Source: Petrolisthes cinctipes
Lineage: Eukaryota > Arthropoda > Malacostraca > Decapoda > Porcellanidae
NCBI GenBank assembly: GCA_033782935.1
Contig: JAWQEG010001234.1
Span: 1,744,501 to 1,808,500 of the forward strand
Reading direction: 5' to 3'
Length of the DNA stretch: 64,000 bases
The position numbers and the translations under genes are program-made. Under the pieces are notes generated by a model. That model saw only the letters and a list, made by a program, of their open reading frames with translations. It did no database searches and was not told the origin of the DNA. Below are positions 1-10,559 of this stretch, piece after piece. Positions within the stretch are counted from its first letter, which is position 1. The number at the start of each line of letters is the position of its first letter.

Positions 1-660
1 TTAAAACATGCTAAAAATCAATATTTTGAATGTCCAAAGTCGATATGTGCATGCATCTTCTGTACCCATTTATATCTCAAATTCAGGCTCAAAACACCCG
101 AAAATAAGATATTTTGGGGTCCCAGAAGTGATCTGTACATGCCTACTTAGTGCTAGAATATTTTCAAAATATAGGCACAAAACATGCTAGAAATCGATAT
201 TTTAGGTGCCCAAAGTCGATATCTCAAATTCAGGCCCAAAACACCCGAAAATTCGATATTTTGGGGTCCCAGAAGCGAACTGTACATGCCTACTTCGTGT
301 TAGAGTATTTTCAAAATACAGGCCCAAAACATACTGAAAATCGATCTTTAAGGTGCCCAAAAGTCGTTAAGTGCATGCAACTTCTGTACACGTTTATATC
401 TCAAATTCAGGCTCCAAACACAAGAACATTTTATATTTTCGGGTCCCAGAAGCAATCTATACATTCCTACTCAGATGCAGGCCTAAAACATGCTGAAAAT
501 CTATATTTTTGGTGACCAAAGTCAATATGTGTATGCATCTTCTGCACCAGTTTATATCCCAAATTCAACCTCAAAACACCCGTAAATTCGATACTTTTGG
601 GTCCCAGAAGCGATCTGTGCATGCCTACTCCGTGTTAGAGTATTTTCAAAATACAGTCCC

Positions 661-748
661 TAAACATGCTGAAAATCGATATTTTAGGTGCCCAAAGTCA
701 ATATGTGCATGCATTTTCTGTACCCGTTTATATCTCAAATTCAGGCTC
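661..748 (+). repeat. First 88-bp half-unit of the representative monomer
   Basis: This half-unit aligns without gaps to the second half-unit (749-836). In my hand comparison of the typical versions of both halves, 59 of 88 positions agree. The strongest agreement is in the AAAACA start, the TCGATATTTT box, the GCGAT/TCGAT-TGT-CATGC block and the AGGC end. Unrelated DNA of this composition would agree at roughly a quarter of positions. I infer that the 176-bp monomer arose by duplication of an 88-bp ancestor. This half keeps TGCATGCA, where the other half has TGTACATGCC. Confidence 0.85.
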
Positions 749-836
749 AAAACACTCGAAAATTCGGTATTTTTTGGTCCCAGATGCGATCTGTACATGC
801 CTACTCAGTGCTAGAATATTTTCAAAATATAGGCCC
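749..836 (+). repeat. Second 88-bp half-unit of the representative monomer
   Basis: This is the partner of 661-748 and has the same length, box order and end (AGGCCC against AGGCTC). Its distal third holds the AT-rich dyad ATATTTT-C-AAAATAT at 816-830. That dyad occupies the same position as TATATCTCAAATTC in the first half. In many units this sector instead reads GTATTTT-C-AAAATAC. The GTCCCAGAAGCGATCTGTAC part of this half is the best conserved sequence in the whole window. Confidence 0.85.
816..830. repeat. AT-rich dyad, A/T-ended form
   Basis: This is a perfect 7-bp inverted repeat around a single C: ATATTTT, C, AAAATAT. It recurs once in most type A and B monomers. It is normally preceded by CAGTGCTAGA and followed by AGG. 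It could extrude a short hairpin or be a symmetric protein site. The sequence shows only the symmetry. Confidence 0.85.
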
Positions 837-983
837 AAAACATGCTAAAAATCGATATTTTATTTGCCCAAAGTCGATATCTCAAATTCAGGCCCAAAAC
901 ACCCGAAAATTCGATATTTTGGGGTCCCAGATGCGATCTGTACATGCCTACTCTGTGTTAGAGTATTTTCAAAATACAGGCCC
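837..983 (+). repeat. Representative type B monomer (147 bp, short first half)
   Basis: This unit is exactly 147 bp, which is 176 minus 29. The missing 29 bp run from the GTGCATGC block through CGTTTATAT of the first half, corresponding to half-unit positions 45-73. The flanks of the deleted segment share ATAT in the full form (GATAT before it, TTATAT at its end). Repair through a short homology is therefore a natural origin. The join creates GATATC (876-881), an EcoRV site absent from full-length monomers. Type B units recur throughout both arms, typically after a unit ending AATATTTTCAAAATATAGG, and they usually carry the CCGTGTTAGAG version of the second half. Confidence 0.92.
963..977. 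repeat. AT-rich dyad, G/C-ended form
   Basis: This is a perfect 7-bp inverted repeat around a single C: GTATTTT, C, AAAATAC. It is the same site as 816-830 with both outer bases changed together, so symmetry is preserved. It is normally preceded by CCGTGTTAGA. Mixed forms that break the outer pair exist but are the minority (for example near 1,620-1,640, 4,938 and 8,105). Confidence 0.85.
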
Positions 984-1142
984 AAAACATACAGAAAATC
1001 GATATTTTAGGTGCCCTAAAGTCGATATGTGCATGCATCTTCTGTACCCGTTTATATCTCAAATTCAGGCTCCAAACACCCGAAAAATCGATATTTTGGG
1101 GTCCCAGAAACGATCTGTACATGCCTACTCAGATACAGGCCC
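984..1142 (+). repeat. Representative type C monomer (about 158 bp, short second half)
   Basis: The first half is full length. In the second half CTACTCAG is joined directly to ATACAGGCCC. This removes about 18 bp, which include most of the AT-rich dyad (half-unit positions 61-78). This copy is 159 bp because of one extra base in CCCTAAAGTCG. On the minus-strand arm the same class is seen as GGCCTGTATCTGAGTAGGC. Type C units make up 5 of 28 in the counted HOR. They usually precede an A' unit. Confidence 0.9.
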
Positions 1143-1850
1143 AAATATGCTGATAATCGATCTCTTAGGTGCCCAAAAGTCTATATATGGATGTATCTTC
1201 TGTACCTCGTTTATATCTCAAATTCAGGCTCCAAACAACCGAAAATTCTATATTTTGGGGTCCCAGAAGCGATCTGTACTTGCCTACTCCGTGTTAGAGT
1301 ATTTTCAAATTACAGGCCCAAAACATGCTGAAAATCGATATTTTAGGTGACCAAGGTCAATATGTGTATGCATCTTATGCACCCTTATATATCCCAAATT
1401 CAACCTCAAAACACCCGAAAATTCGATATTTTTGGGTCCCAGAAGCGATCTGTACATGCCTACCTAGTGCTAGAATATTTTCAAAATATAGCCCCAAAAC
1501 ATGCTGAAAATCGATATTTTAGGTGCCAAAAGTCGATATCTCAAATTCAGGCCCAAAACACCCGCAAATTCGATATTTTGGGGTCCCAGAAGCGAACTGT
1601 ACATGCCTACTCCGTGTTAGAGTATTTTCAAAATATAGGCCCAAAACATACTGAAAATCGATCTTTTAGGTGCCCAAAAATCGATATGTGCATGCATCTT
1701 CTGTATCCGTTTATATCTCAAATTCAGGCTCTAAACACCCGAAAATTCGATATTTTTAGGTCCCAGAAGCGATCTGTACTTGCCTACTCCGTGTTAGAGT
1801 ATTTTCAAAATACAGGAACAAAAACATGCCGAAAATCGATATTTTAGGTA

Positions 1851-2499
1851 ACCAAAGTCAATATGTGTATCCATCTTCTGTACCCGTTTATATCTCAAAT
1901 TCAGGCTCAAAACACTCTGAAATTCGATATTTTGGGGTCCCAGAAGCGATCTGTACATGCCTACTCAGTGCTAGAATATTTTCAAAATATAGGCCCAAAA
2001 CATGCTAAAAATCGATATTTTAGGTGCCCAAAGTCGATATCTCAAGTTCAGGCCCAAAACACTTGAAAATTCGATATTTTGGGGTCCCAGAAGCGATCTG
2101 TACATGCCTACTCCGTGTTAGAGTATTTTCAATATACACGCCTAAAACATGCTGAAAATCGATATTTTAGGTGAAAAAGTCAATATGTGTTGCATCTTCT
2201 GCACCCGTTTATATCCCAAATTCAACCTTAAAACACATGAAAATTCGATAATTTTCGGTCCTAGAAGCGATCTGTAGATGCCTACTCAGTGCTAGAATGT
2301 TTTTAAAATATAGGCGCAAAACATGCTAAAAATCGATATATTAAGTGTCCAAAGTCGATATGTGCATGTATCTTCTGTACCCGTTTATATCTCAAATTCC
2401 GGCTCAAAACACACGAAAATTTGATATTTTCGGGTCCCAGAACTGATCTGTACATGCCTACTTAGTGCTAGAATATTTTCAAAATATAGGCCCAAAACA
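1851..2499 (+). repeat. Array segment between duplications
   Basis: These are satellite monomers of types A, A' and B with several private changes. They include a shortened TTTTAGGTGAAAAAGTC join near 2,166-2,182, a lost base in GTGTTGCATC near 2,187, and a GATAATTTTCGG version of the second-half box near 2,248. The segment falls between copies of the larger duplications. Nothing other than satellite is present. Confidence 0.85.
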
Positions 2500-3416
2500 T
2501 GCTAAAAATCGATATTATAGGTGCCCAAAATCGATATCTCAAATTCAGGCCCAAAACCCCCGAAAATTCGATATTTTGGGGTCCAAGAAGCGAACTGTAC
2601 ATGCCTACTCCGCGTTAGAGTATTTTCAAAATACAGGCCCAAAACATACTGAAAATCGATATTATAGGTGCCCAAAAGTCGATAAGTGCATGTATCTTCT
2701 GTACCCGTTTAGATCTCAAATTCAGGCTCCAAACACTCGGAAATTCGTTATTTTTGGGTCCTAGAAGCGATCTGTACATGCCTACTCATAGTTAGAATGT
2801 TTTCAAGATACAGACCCAAAACATGCTCAAAATCGATATTATAGGTGCCCAAAATTCGATATGAGCATGCATCTTCTGTACCCATTTATATCTCAAATTC
2901 AGGCTCAAAACACCCGAAAATTCGATATTTTGGGGTCCCAGAAGCGATCTTTACATGCCTTCTCAGTGCTATAATATTTTCAAAATATAGGCCCAAAACA
3001 TGCTAAAAATCGATATTTTAGGTGACCAAAGTAAATATCTCAAGTTCAGGCCCAAAACACCCGAAAATTCGATATTTTGGGGTCCCAGAAGCGATCTGTA
3101 CATGCCTACTCCGTGTTAGAGTATTTTCAATATACAGGACCAAAACATAGTGAAAATCGACCTTTTAGGTGCCCAAAATTCAATATGTGGATGCATCTTT
3201 TGTACTCGTTTATATCTCAAATTCAGGCTCCAAACACCCAAAAATTCGATATTTTGGGGTCCCTGAAGCGATCTGTACTTGCCTACTCTGTGTTAGAGTA
3301 TTTTCAATATACAGGCCCAAAACATGCTGAAAATCGATATTTTAGGTGACCAAAGTCAATATGTGTATGCATCTTCTGCACCCGTTTATATCCCAAATTC
3401 AACCTCAAAACACCCG

Positions 3417-5170
3417 AAAATTCGATATTTTGGGGTCCCAGAAGTGATCTGTACATGCCTACTTAGTGCTAGAATATTTTCAAAAATATAGGCACAAAAC
3501 ATGCCAGAAATCGATATTTTAGGTTCCCAAAGTCGATATCTCAAATTCAGGCCCAAAACACCCGAAAATTTGATATTTTGGGGTCCCAGAAGCGAACTGT
3601 ACATGCTTACTTCGTGTTAGAGTATTTTCAAAATACAGGCCCAAAACATACTGAAAATCGATCTTTAAGGTGCCCAAAAGTCGATAAGTGCATGCAACTT
3701 CTGTACACGTTTATATCTCAAATTCAGGCTCCAAACACCCGAACATTTTATATTTTGGGGTCCCAGAAGCAATCTGTACATTCCTACTCAGATGCAGGCC
3801 CAAAACATGCTGAAAATCGATATTTTAGGTGACCAAAGTCAATATGTGTATGCATCTTCTGCACCCGTTTATATCCCAAATTCAACCTCAAAACACCCGT
3901 AAATTCGATATTTTTGGGTCCCAGAAGCGATCTGTGCATGCCTACTCCGTGTTAGAGTATTTTCAAAATACAGGCCCTAAACATGCTGAAAATCGATATT
4001 TTAGGTGCCCAAAGTCAATATGTGCATGCATTTTCTGTACCCGTTTATATCTCAAATTCAGGCTCAAAACACTCGAAAATTCGGTATTTTTTGGTCCCAG
4101 ATGCGATCTGTACATGCCTACTCAGTGCTAGAATATTTTCAAAATATAGGCCCAAAACATGCTAAAAATCGATATTTTATTTGCCCAAAGTCGATATCTC
4201 AAATTCAGGCCCAAAACACCCGAAAATTCGATATTTTGGGGTCCCAGATGCGATCTGTACATGCCTACTCCGTGTTAGAGTATTTTCAAAATACAGGCCC
4301 AGAACATACAGAAAATCGAAATTTTAGGTGCCCTAAAGTCGATATGTGCATGCATCTTCTGTACCCGTTTATATCTCAAATTCAGGCTCCAAACACCCAA
4401 AAAATCGATATTTTGGGGTCCCAGAAACGATCTGTACATGCCTACTCAGATACAAGATCAAATATGCTGAAAATCGATCTCTTAGGTGCCCAAAAGTCGA
4501 TATATGGATGCATCTTCTGTACCCCGTTTATATCTCAAATTCAGGCTCCAAACAACCGAAAATTCGATATTTTGGGGTCCCAGAAGCGATCTGTACTTGC
4601 CTACTCCGTGCTAGAGTATTTTCAAAATACAGACCCAAAACATGCTGAAAATCGATATTTTAGGTGACCAAGGTCAATATGTGTATGCATCTTCTGCACC
4701 CGTTTATATCCCAAATTCAACCTCAAAACACCCGAAAATTCTATATTTTGGGGTCCCAAAAGCGATCTGTACATACCTACCTAGTGCTAGAATATTTTCA
4801 AAATATAGCCCCAAAACATGCTGAAAATCGATATTTTAGTTGCCAAAAGTCGATATCTCAAATTCAGGCCCAAAACGCCCGCAAATTCGATATTTTGGGG
4901 TCCCAGAAGCGAACTGTACATGCCTACTCCGTGTTAGAGTATTTTCAAAATATAGGCCCAAAACATACTGAAAATCGATCTTTTAGGTGCCCAAAAGTCG
5001 ATATGTGCATGCATCTTCTGTATCCGTTTATATCTCAAATTCAGGCTCCAAACACCCGAAAATTCAATATTTTTAGGTCCCAGAAGCGATCTGTACTTGC
5101 CTACTCCGTTTTAGAGTATTTTCAAAATACAGGCCCAAAACATGCCGAAAATCGATATTTTAGGTAACCA
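3417..5170 (+). repeat. Left-edge duplication, copy 2 (offset 3,317 bp)
   Basis: This is the partner of 100-1,850. Its left edge is visible because the monomer before it (3,325-3,415) is an A' unit unlike the corresponding start of the window. It overlaps the larger duplicated block that begins near 2,500. That block's second copy lacks most of this interval. Confidence 0.83.
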
Positions 5171-8100
5171 AAGTCAATATATGTATCCATTTTCTGCACC
5201 CGTTTATATCCCAAATTCAACCTCAAAACACCCGAAAATTCGATAATTTTCGGTCCTAGAAGCGATCTGTACATGGCTACTCAGTGCTAGAATGTTTTCA
5301 AAATATAGGCCCAAAACATCCTGAAAATCGATATTTTAGGTGCCCAAAGTCGATATCTCAAATTCAGGCCCAAAACACCCGCAAATTCGATATTTTGGGG
5401 TCCCAGATGCGATCTGTACATGCCTACTCCGTGTTAGAATATTTTCAATATATAGGCCCAAAACATACTGAAAATCGATCTTTTAGGTGCCCAAAAGTCG
5501 ATATGTGCATGCATCTTCTGTATCCGTTTATATCTCGAATTCAGGCTCCAAACACCCGAAAATTCGGTATTTTTGGGTCCTAGAAGCGATCTGTACATGC
5601 CTACTCATAGTTAGAATGTATTCAAGATACAGACCCAAAACATGCTCAAAATCGATATTTTAGATGCCCAAAAGTCGATATGTGCATGCATCTTCTGTAC
5701 CCGTTTATATCTCAAATTCAGGCTCAAAAAACCCTGAAATTCGATATTTTGGGGTCCCAGAAGCGATCTGTACATGCCTACTCAGTGCTAGAATATTTTC
5801 AAAATATAGGCCCAAAACAAGCTAAAAATCGATATTTTAGGTGACCAAAGTAAATATCTCAAGTTCAGGCCCAAAACACCCGAAAATTCGATATTTTGGG
5901 GTCCCTGAAGCGATCTGTACTTGCCTACTCTGTGTTAGAGTATTTTCAATATACAGGCCTAAAACATGCTGAAAATCGATATTTTAGGTGACCAAAGTCA
6001 ATATGTGTATGCATCTTCTGCACCCGTTTATATCCCAAATTCAACCTCAAAACACCCGAAAATTCGATATTTTAGGGTCCCAGAAGCGATCTGTACATGC
6101 CTACTCAGTGCTAGAATGTTTTTCAAATATAGGCTTAAAACATGCTAAAAATCAATATTTTAAATGTCCAAGTCGATATGAGCATGCATCTTCTGTACCC
6201 ATTTATATCTCAAATTCAGGCTCAAAACACCCGAAAATTCGATATTTTGGGGTCCCAGAAGCGATCTTTACATGCCTTCTCAGTGCTATAATATTTTCAA
6301 AATATAGGCCCAAAACATGCTAAAAATCGATATTTTAGGTGCCCAAAGTCGATATCTCAAGTTCAGGTCCAAAACACCCGAAAATTCGATATTTTGGGGT
6401 CCCAGAAGCGATCTGTACATGCCTAATCCGTGTTAGAGTATTTTCAATATACAGGCCCAAAACATACTGAAAATCGTTCTTTTAGGTGCCCAAAATTCGA
6501 TATGTGGATGTATCTTTTGTACCCGTTTATATCTTAAATTCAGGCTCCAAACACCCGAAAATTCGATATTTTTGGGTCTCAGAAGCGATCTGTACATGCC
6601 TACTCAGTGCTAAAATGTTTTCAAAATATAGGCTCAAAACATGCTAAAAATCAATATTTTAAGTGTCCAAAGTCAATATGTGCATGCATCTTCTGTACCC
6701 GTTTATATCTCAAATTTAGGCTGAAAACACCCGAAAATTCGATATTTTGGGGTCCCAGAAGCAATCTGTACATTTCTACTCAGATGCAGGCCCAAAACAT
6801 GCTGAAAATCAATATTTTAGGTGCTCAAAATTAATATGTGTATGCATCTTCTGCACTCGTTTATATCTCAAATTCAACCTCAAAACACCCGAAAATTCGA
6901 TATTTTTGGGTCCCAGAAGCGATCTGTACATGCCTACTCAGTGCTAGAATGTTTTCAAAATATAGGCCCAAAACATGCTCAAAATCGATATTTAAAGTGT
7001 CCAAAGTCTATATGTGCATGCATCTTCTGTACTCGTTTATATCTCAAATTCAGGCTCAAAAAACCCTAAAATTCGATATTTTTGGGTCCCAGAAGCGAGC
7101 TGTGCATGCCTACTCCGTGTTAGAGTATTTTCGAAATACAGGCCCTAAACATGCTGAAAATCGATATTTTAGGTGCCCAAAGTCAATATGTGCATGCATT
7201 TTCTGTACCCGTTTATATCTCAAATTCAGGCTCAAAACACTCGAAAATTCGATATTTTGTGGTCCCAGAAGCGATCTGTACATGCCTACTCAGTGCTAGA
7301 ATATTTTCAAAATATAGGCCCAAAACATGCTAAAAATCGATATTTTATGTGCCCAAAGTCTATATCTCAAATTCAGGCCCAAAACACCCGAAAATTCGAT
7401 ATTTTGGGATCCCAGATGCGATCTGTACATGCCTACTCCGTTTTAGAGTATTTTCAAAATAAAGGCTCGAAACATACAGAAAATCGATATTTTAGGTGTA
7501 CAAAAGTCGATATGCGCATGCATCTTCTGTACCCGTTTATATCACAAATTCAGGCTCCAAACACCCGAAAAATCGATATTTTGGGGTCCCAGAAACGATC
7601 TGTACATGCCTACTCAGATACAGGCCCAAATATGCTGAAAATCGATCTCTTAGGTGCCCAAAAGTCGATATGTGGATGCATCTTCTGTACCTTGTTTATA
7701 TCTCAAATTCAGGCTCCAAACAACCGAAAATTCGATATTTTGGGATCCCAGAAGCAATCTGCACATGCCTACTCCGTGTTAGAGTATTTTCAAAATACAG
7801 GCCCAAAACATGCTGAAAATCGATATTATAGGTGACCAAGGTCAATATGTGTATGCATCTTCTGCACCCGTTTATATCCCAAATTCAACCTCAAAACACC
7901 CGAAAATTCGATATTTTTGGGTCCCAGAAGCGATCTGTACATGCCTACTTAGTGCTAGAATATTTTCAAAATATAGGCCCAAAACATGCTGAAAATCGAT
8001 ATTTTAGGTGCCCAAAGTCGATATCTCAAATTCAGGCCCAAAACACCCAAAAATTCGATATTTTGGGGTCCCAGAAGCGAACTGTACATGCCTACTCCGT

Positions 8101-9671
8101 GTTAGAGTATTTTCAAAATATAGGCCCAAAACATACTGAAAATCGATCTTTTAGGTGCCTAAAAGTCGATATGTGCATGCATCTTCTGTATCCGTTTATA
8201 TCTCAAATTCAGGCTCCAAACACCCGAAAATTCGATATTTTTAGGTCCCAGAAGCGATCTGTACTTGCCTACTCCGTGTTCGAGTATTTTCAAAGTACAG
8301 GCCCAAAACATGCTAAAAATCGATATTTTAGGTAACCAAAGTCAATATGTGTATGTATCTTCTGCACCCGTTTATATCCCAAATTCAACCTCAAAACACC
8401 CGAAAATTCTATATTTTTGGGTCCCAGAAGCGATCTGTACATGCCTACTCAGTGCTAGAATGTTTTCAAAATATAGCCCCAAAACATGCTGAAAATCGAT
8501 ATTTTAGGTGCCCAAAGTCGATATCTCAAATTCAGGCCCAAAACACCCGCAAATTCGATATTTTGGGGTCCCAGATGTGATCTGTACATGCCTACTCCGT
8601 GTTAGAGTATTTTCAATATATAGGCCCAAAACATACTGAAAATCGATCTTTTAGGTGCCCAAAAGTCGATATGTGCATGCATCTTCTGTATCCGTTTATA
8701 TCTCAAATTCAGGCTCCAAACACCCGAAAATTCTGTATTTTTGGGTCCTAGAAGCGATCTGTACATGCCTACTCATTGTTAGAATGTTTTCAAGATACAG
8801 ACCCAAAACATGCTCAAAATCGATATTTTAGGTGCCCAAAAGTCGATATATGCATGCATCTTCTGTACCCGTTTATATCTCAAATTCAGGTTCCAAACAC
8901 CCGAAAATTCGATATATTGGGGTCCCAGAAGTTATCTGTACATGCCTACTTCGTGTTAGAGTATTTTCAAAAGACAGGCCCAAAACATACTGAAAATCGA
9001 TCTTTTAGGTGCCCAAAATTCGATATGTGGATGCTTCTTTTGTACCCGTTTATATCTCAAATTCAGGCTCCAAACACCCGAAAATTCGGTATTTTTGGGT
9101 CCTAGAAGCAATCTTTACATGCCTACTCCTAGTTAGAATGTTTTCAAGATACAGACTCAAAAAATGCTCAAAATCGATATTTTAGGTGCCCAAAATCGAT
9201 ATGTGCATGCATCTTCAGTACCTGTTTATATCTCAAATTCAGGCTCAAAACACTCGAAAACTCGATATTTTTGGGTCCCAGACGCGATCTGTGCATGCCT
9301 ACTCCGTGTTAGAGTATTTTCAAAATAAAGGCCCTAAACATGCTGAAAATCGATATTTTAGGTGCCCAAAGTCAATATGTGCATGCATTTTCTGTACCCG
9401 TTTATATCTCAAATTCAGGCTCAAAACACCCTAAAATTCGATATTTTTGGGTCCCAGAAGCGATCTGTACATGCCTACTCAGTGCTAAAATGTTTTCAAA
9501 ATATAGGCTCAAAACATGCTAAAAATCAATATTTTAAGTGTCCAAAGTCGATATGTGCATGCATCTTCTGTACCCGTTTATATCTCAAATTTAGGCTCAA
9601 AACACCCGAAAATTCGATATTTTAGGGTCTCAGAAGCGATCTGTACATGACTACTCAGTGCTAGAATATTT

Positions 9672-9681
9672 AAAAAAAAAA
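9672..9681 (+). repeat. A10 run replacing the dyad's right arm
   Basis: Ten A residues replace CAAAATATA in the second-half dyad, following CTAGAATATTT. Related units at about 15,908-15,925 and 17,632-17,645 have AAAATAAAGG, an intermediate state. Slippage in the A-rich arm is the simple explanation. Confidence 0.8.
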
Positions 9682-9890
9682 GGCCAAAAACATACTGAAA
9701 TTCGATCTTTTAGGTGCCTAAAAGTCGATATGTGCATGCATCTTCAGTACCTGTTTATATCTGAAATTCAGGCTCAAAACACCCGAAAATTCGATATTTT
9801 TGGGTCCCAGAAGCTATCTGTTCATGCCTACTCCGTGTTAGAGTATTTTCAAAATACAGGCCCAAAACATGCAGAAAATCGATATTTTAT

Positions 9891-9896
9891 GTAAGT
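9891..9896 (+). other. GTAAGT insertion marking a monomer subfamily
   Basis: In four monomers the usual TTTTAGGTGCCC reads TTTTATGTAAGTGCCC. The hexamer lies at 9,891, 16,133, 17,852 and 18,867. The first three are related by the duplication offsets 6,242 and 1,719. The fourth is 1,015 bp further on, in a more diverged unit. It serves as a lineage marker for duplications in the right half of the forward arm. Its resemblance to a splice donor is probably chance. Confidence 0.8.
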
Positions 9897-10559
9897 GCCC
9901 AAAGTCAATATGTTCATGGATTTTCTGTACCCATTCATATCTCAAATTCAGGCTCAAAACTCCCGAAAATTCGATATTTTTTGATCCCAGAAGCGATCTG
10001 TGCATGCCTACTCCGTGTTAGAGTATTTTCAAAATACAGGCCCTAAACATGCTGAAAATCGATATTTTAGGTGCCCAAAGTTAATATGTGCATGCATTTT
10101 CTGTACCCGTTTATATCTCAAATTCAGGCTCAAAACACTCGAAAATACGATATTTTGGGGTCCCAGAAACGATCTGTACATGCCTACTCAGATACTGGCC
10201 CAAATATGCTGAAAATCGATCTCTTAGGTGCCCAAAAGTAGATATGTGGATTCATCTTCTGTACCGGTCTATATCTCAAATTCAGGCTCCAAACACCCGA
10301 AAATTCTATATTTTGGGGTCCCAGAAGCGATCTGTACTTGCCTACTCCGTGTTAGAGTATTTTCAAAATACAGGCCCAAAACATGCAGAAAATCGATATT
10401 TTAGGTAACCAAAGTCAATATGTGTATCCATCTTCTACACCCGTTTATATCCCAAATTCAACCTCAAAACACCCGAAAATTCGATAATTTTCGGTCCTAG
10501 AAGCGATCTGTGCATGCCTACTCAGTGCTAGAATGTTTTTAAAATATAGGCTCAAAACA

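Larger units (their letters stand above)
661..836 (+). repeat. Representative type A monomer (176 bp, full length)
   Basis: This is an exact 176-bp unit. Its first half-unit is 661-748 and its second is 749-836, 88 bp each. Landmarks of the first half are the AAACATGC box, the CGATATTTT box from 677, the palindrome TGCATGCA (706-713), and the CGTTTATATCTCAAATTCAGG tail. Landmarks of the second half are the TCGGTATTTT box, the GTCCCAGATGCGATCTGTAC block, and the AT-rich dyad at 816-830. Other type A units vary in the tail of each half. One recurrent variant (A') has GTGACCAAAGTCAATATGTG and a CCCAAATTCAACCTC ending in the first half. Type A is the most abundant class, 15 of 28 units in the counted HOR. 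Confidence 0.92.
100..1850 (+). repeat. Left-edge duplication, copy 1 (offset 3,317 bp)
   Basis: This block matches 3,417-5,170 monomer by monomer at a constant offset of 3,317 bp, drifting to 3,320 bp near the right end. Shared private variants include TATTTTATTTGCCC (near 858 and 4,175), CAGATGCGATCTG (near 782 and 4,099) and a unit with AAATATGCTG after a type C monomer (near 1,143 and 4,460). The copies differ at scattered single bases, so the duplication is older than the 4.6-kb HOR at 46.5-60.4 kb. Monomer order here is A, B, C, A', A, B, C, A, A', B and onward. Confidence 0.85.
2500..10545 (+). repeat. Large segmental duplication, copy 1 (about 8.05 kb)
   Basis: This block corresponds to 10,560-16,772. 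The matching offset changes along the block. It is 8,060 bp for about 2,500-3,410 and 6,918 bp for about 4,780-5,845. It is 6,420 bp for about 6,343-8,760, 6,066 bp for about 9,106-9,434 and 6,242 bp for about 9,440-10,530. Each change is an integer set of monomers or close to it (498 = 176+175+147; 354 = about 2 x 177; 176). The offset steps show that indels between the copies came in whole repeats, as expected of unequal exchange or slippage in register. Confidence 0.83.

Noticed and set aside
700..715. TGCATG motifs as RNA-binding (RBFOX-type) sites
   Set aside because: The hexamer is present once in every full first half because it belongs to the palindrome TGCATGCA. There is no evidence of transcription, so its presence says nothing specific.
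700..800. Possible CENP-B box in the monomer
   Set aside because: The nearest candidate, on the complement of the second-half box, is ATCG-6 bases-CGGG. The known motif needs TTCG-7 bases-CGGG with an A in the middle. Spacing and first base both fail, and the first half has no candidate.
9891..9896. GTAAGT as a real splice donor of a hidden gene
   Set aside because: It lies in a satellite monomer with no flanking exon-like or unique sequence, and it is explained as a small insertion inherited by duplication.
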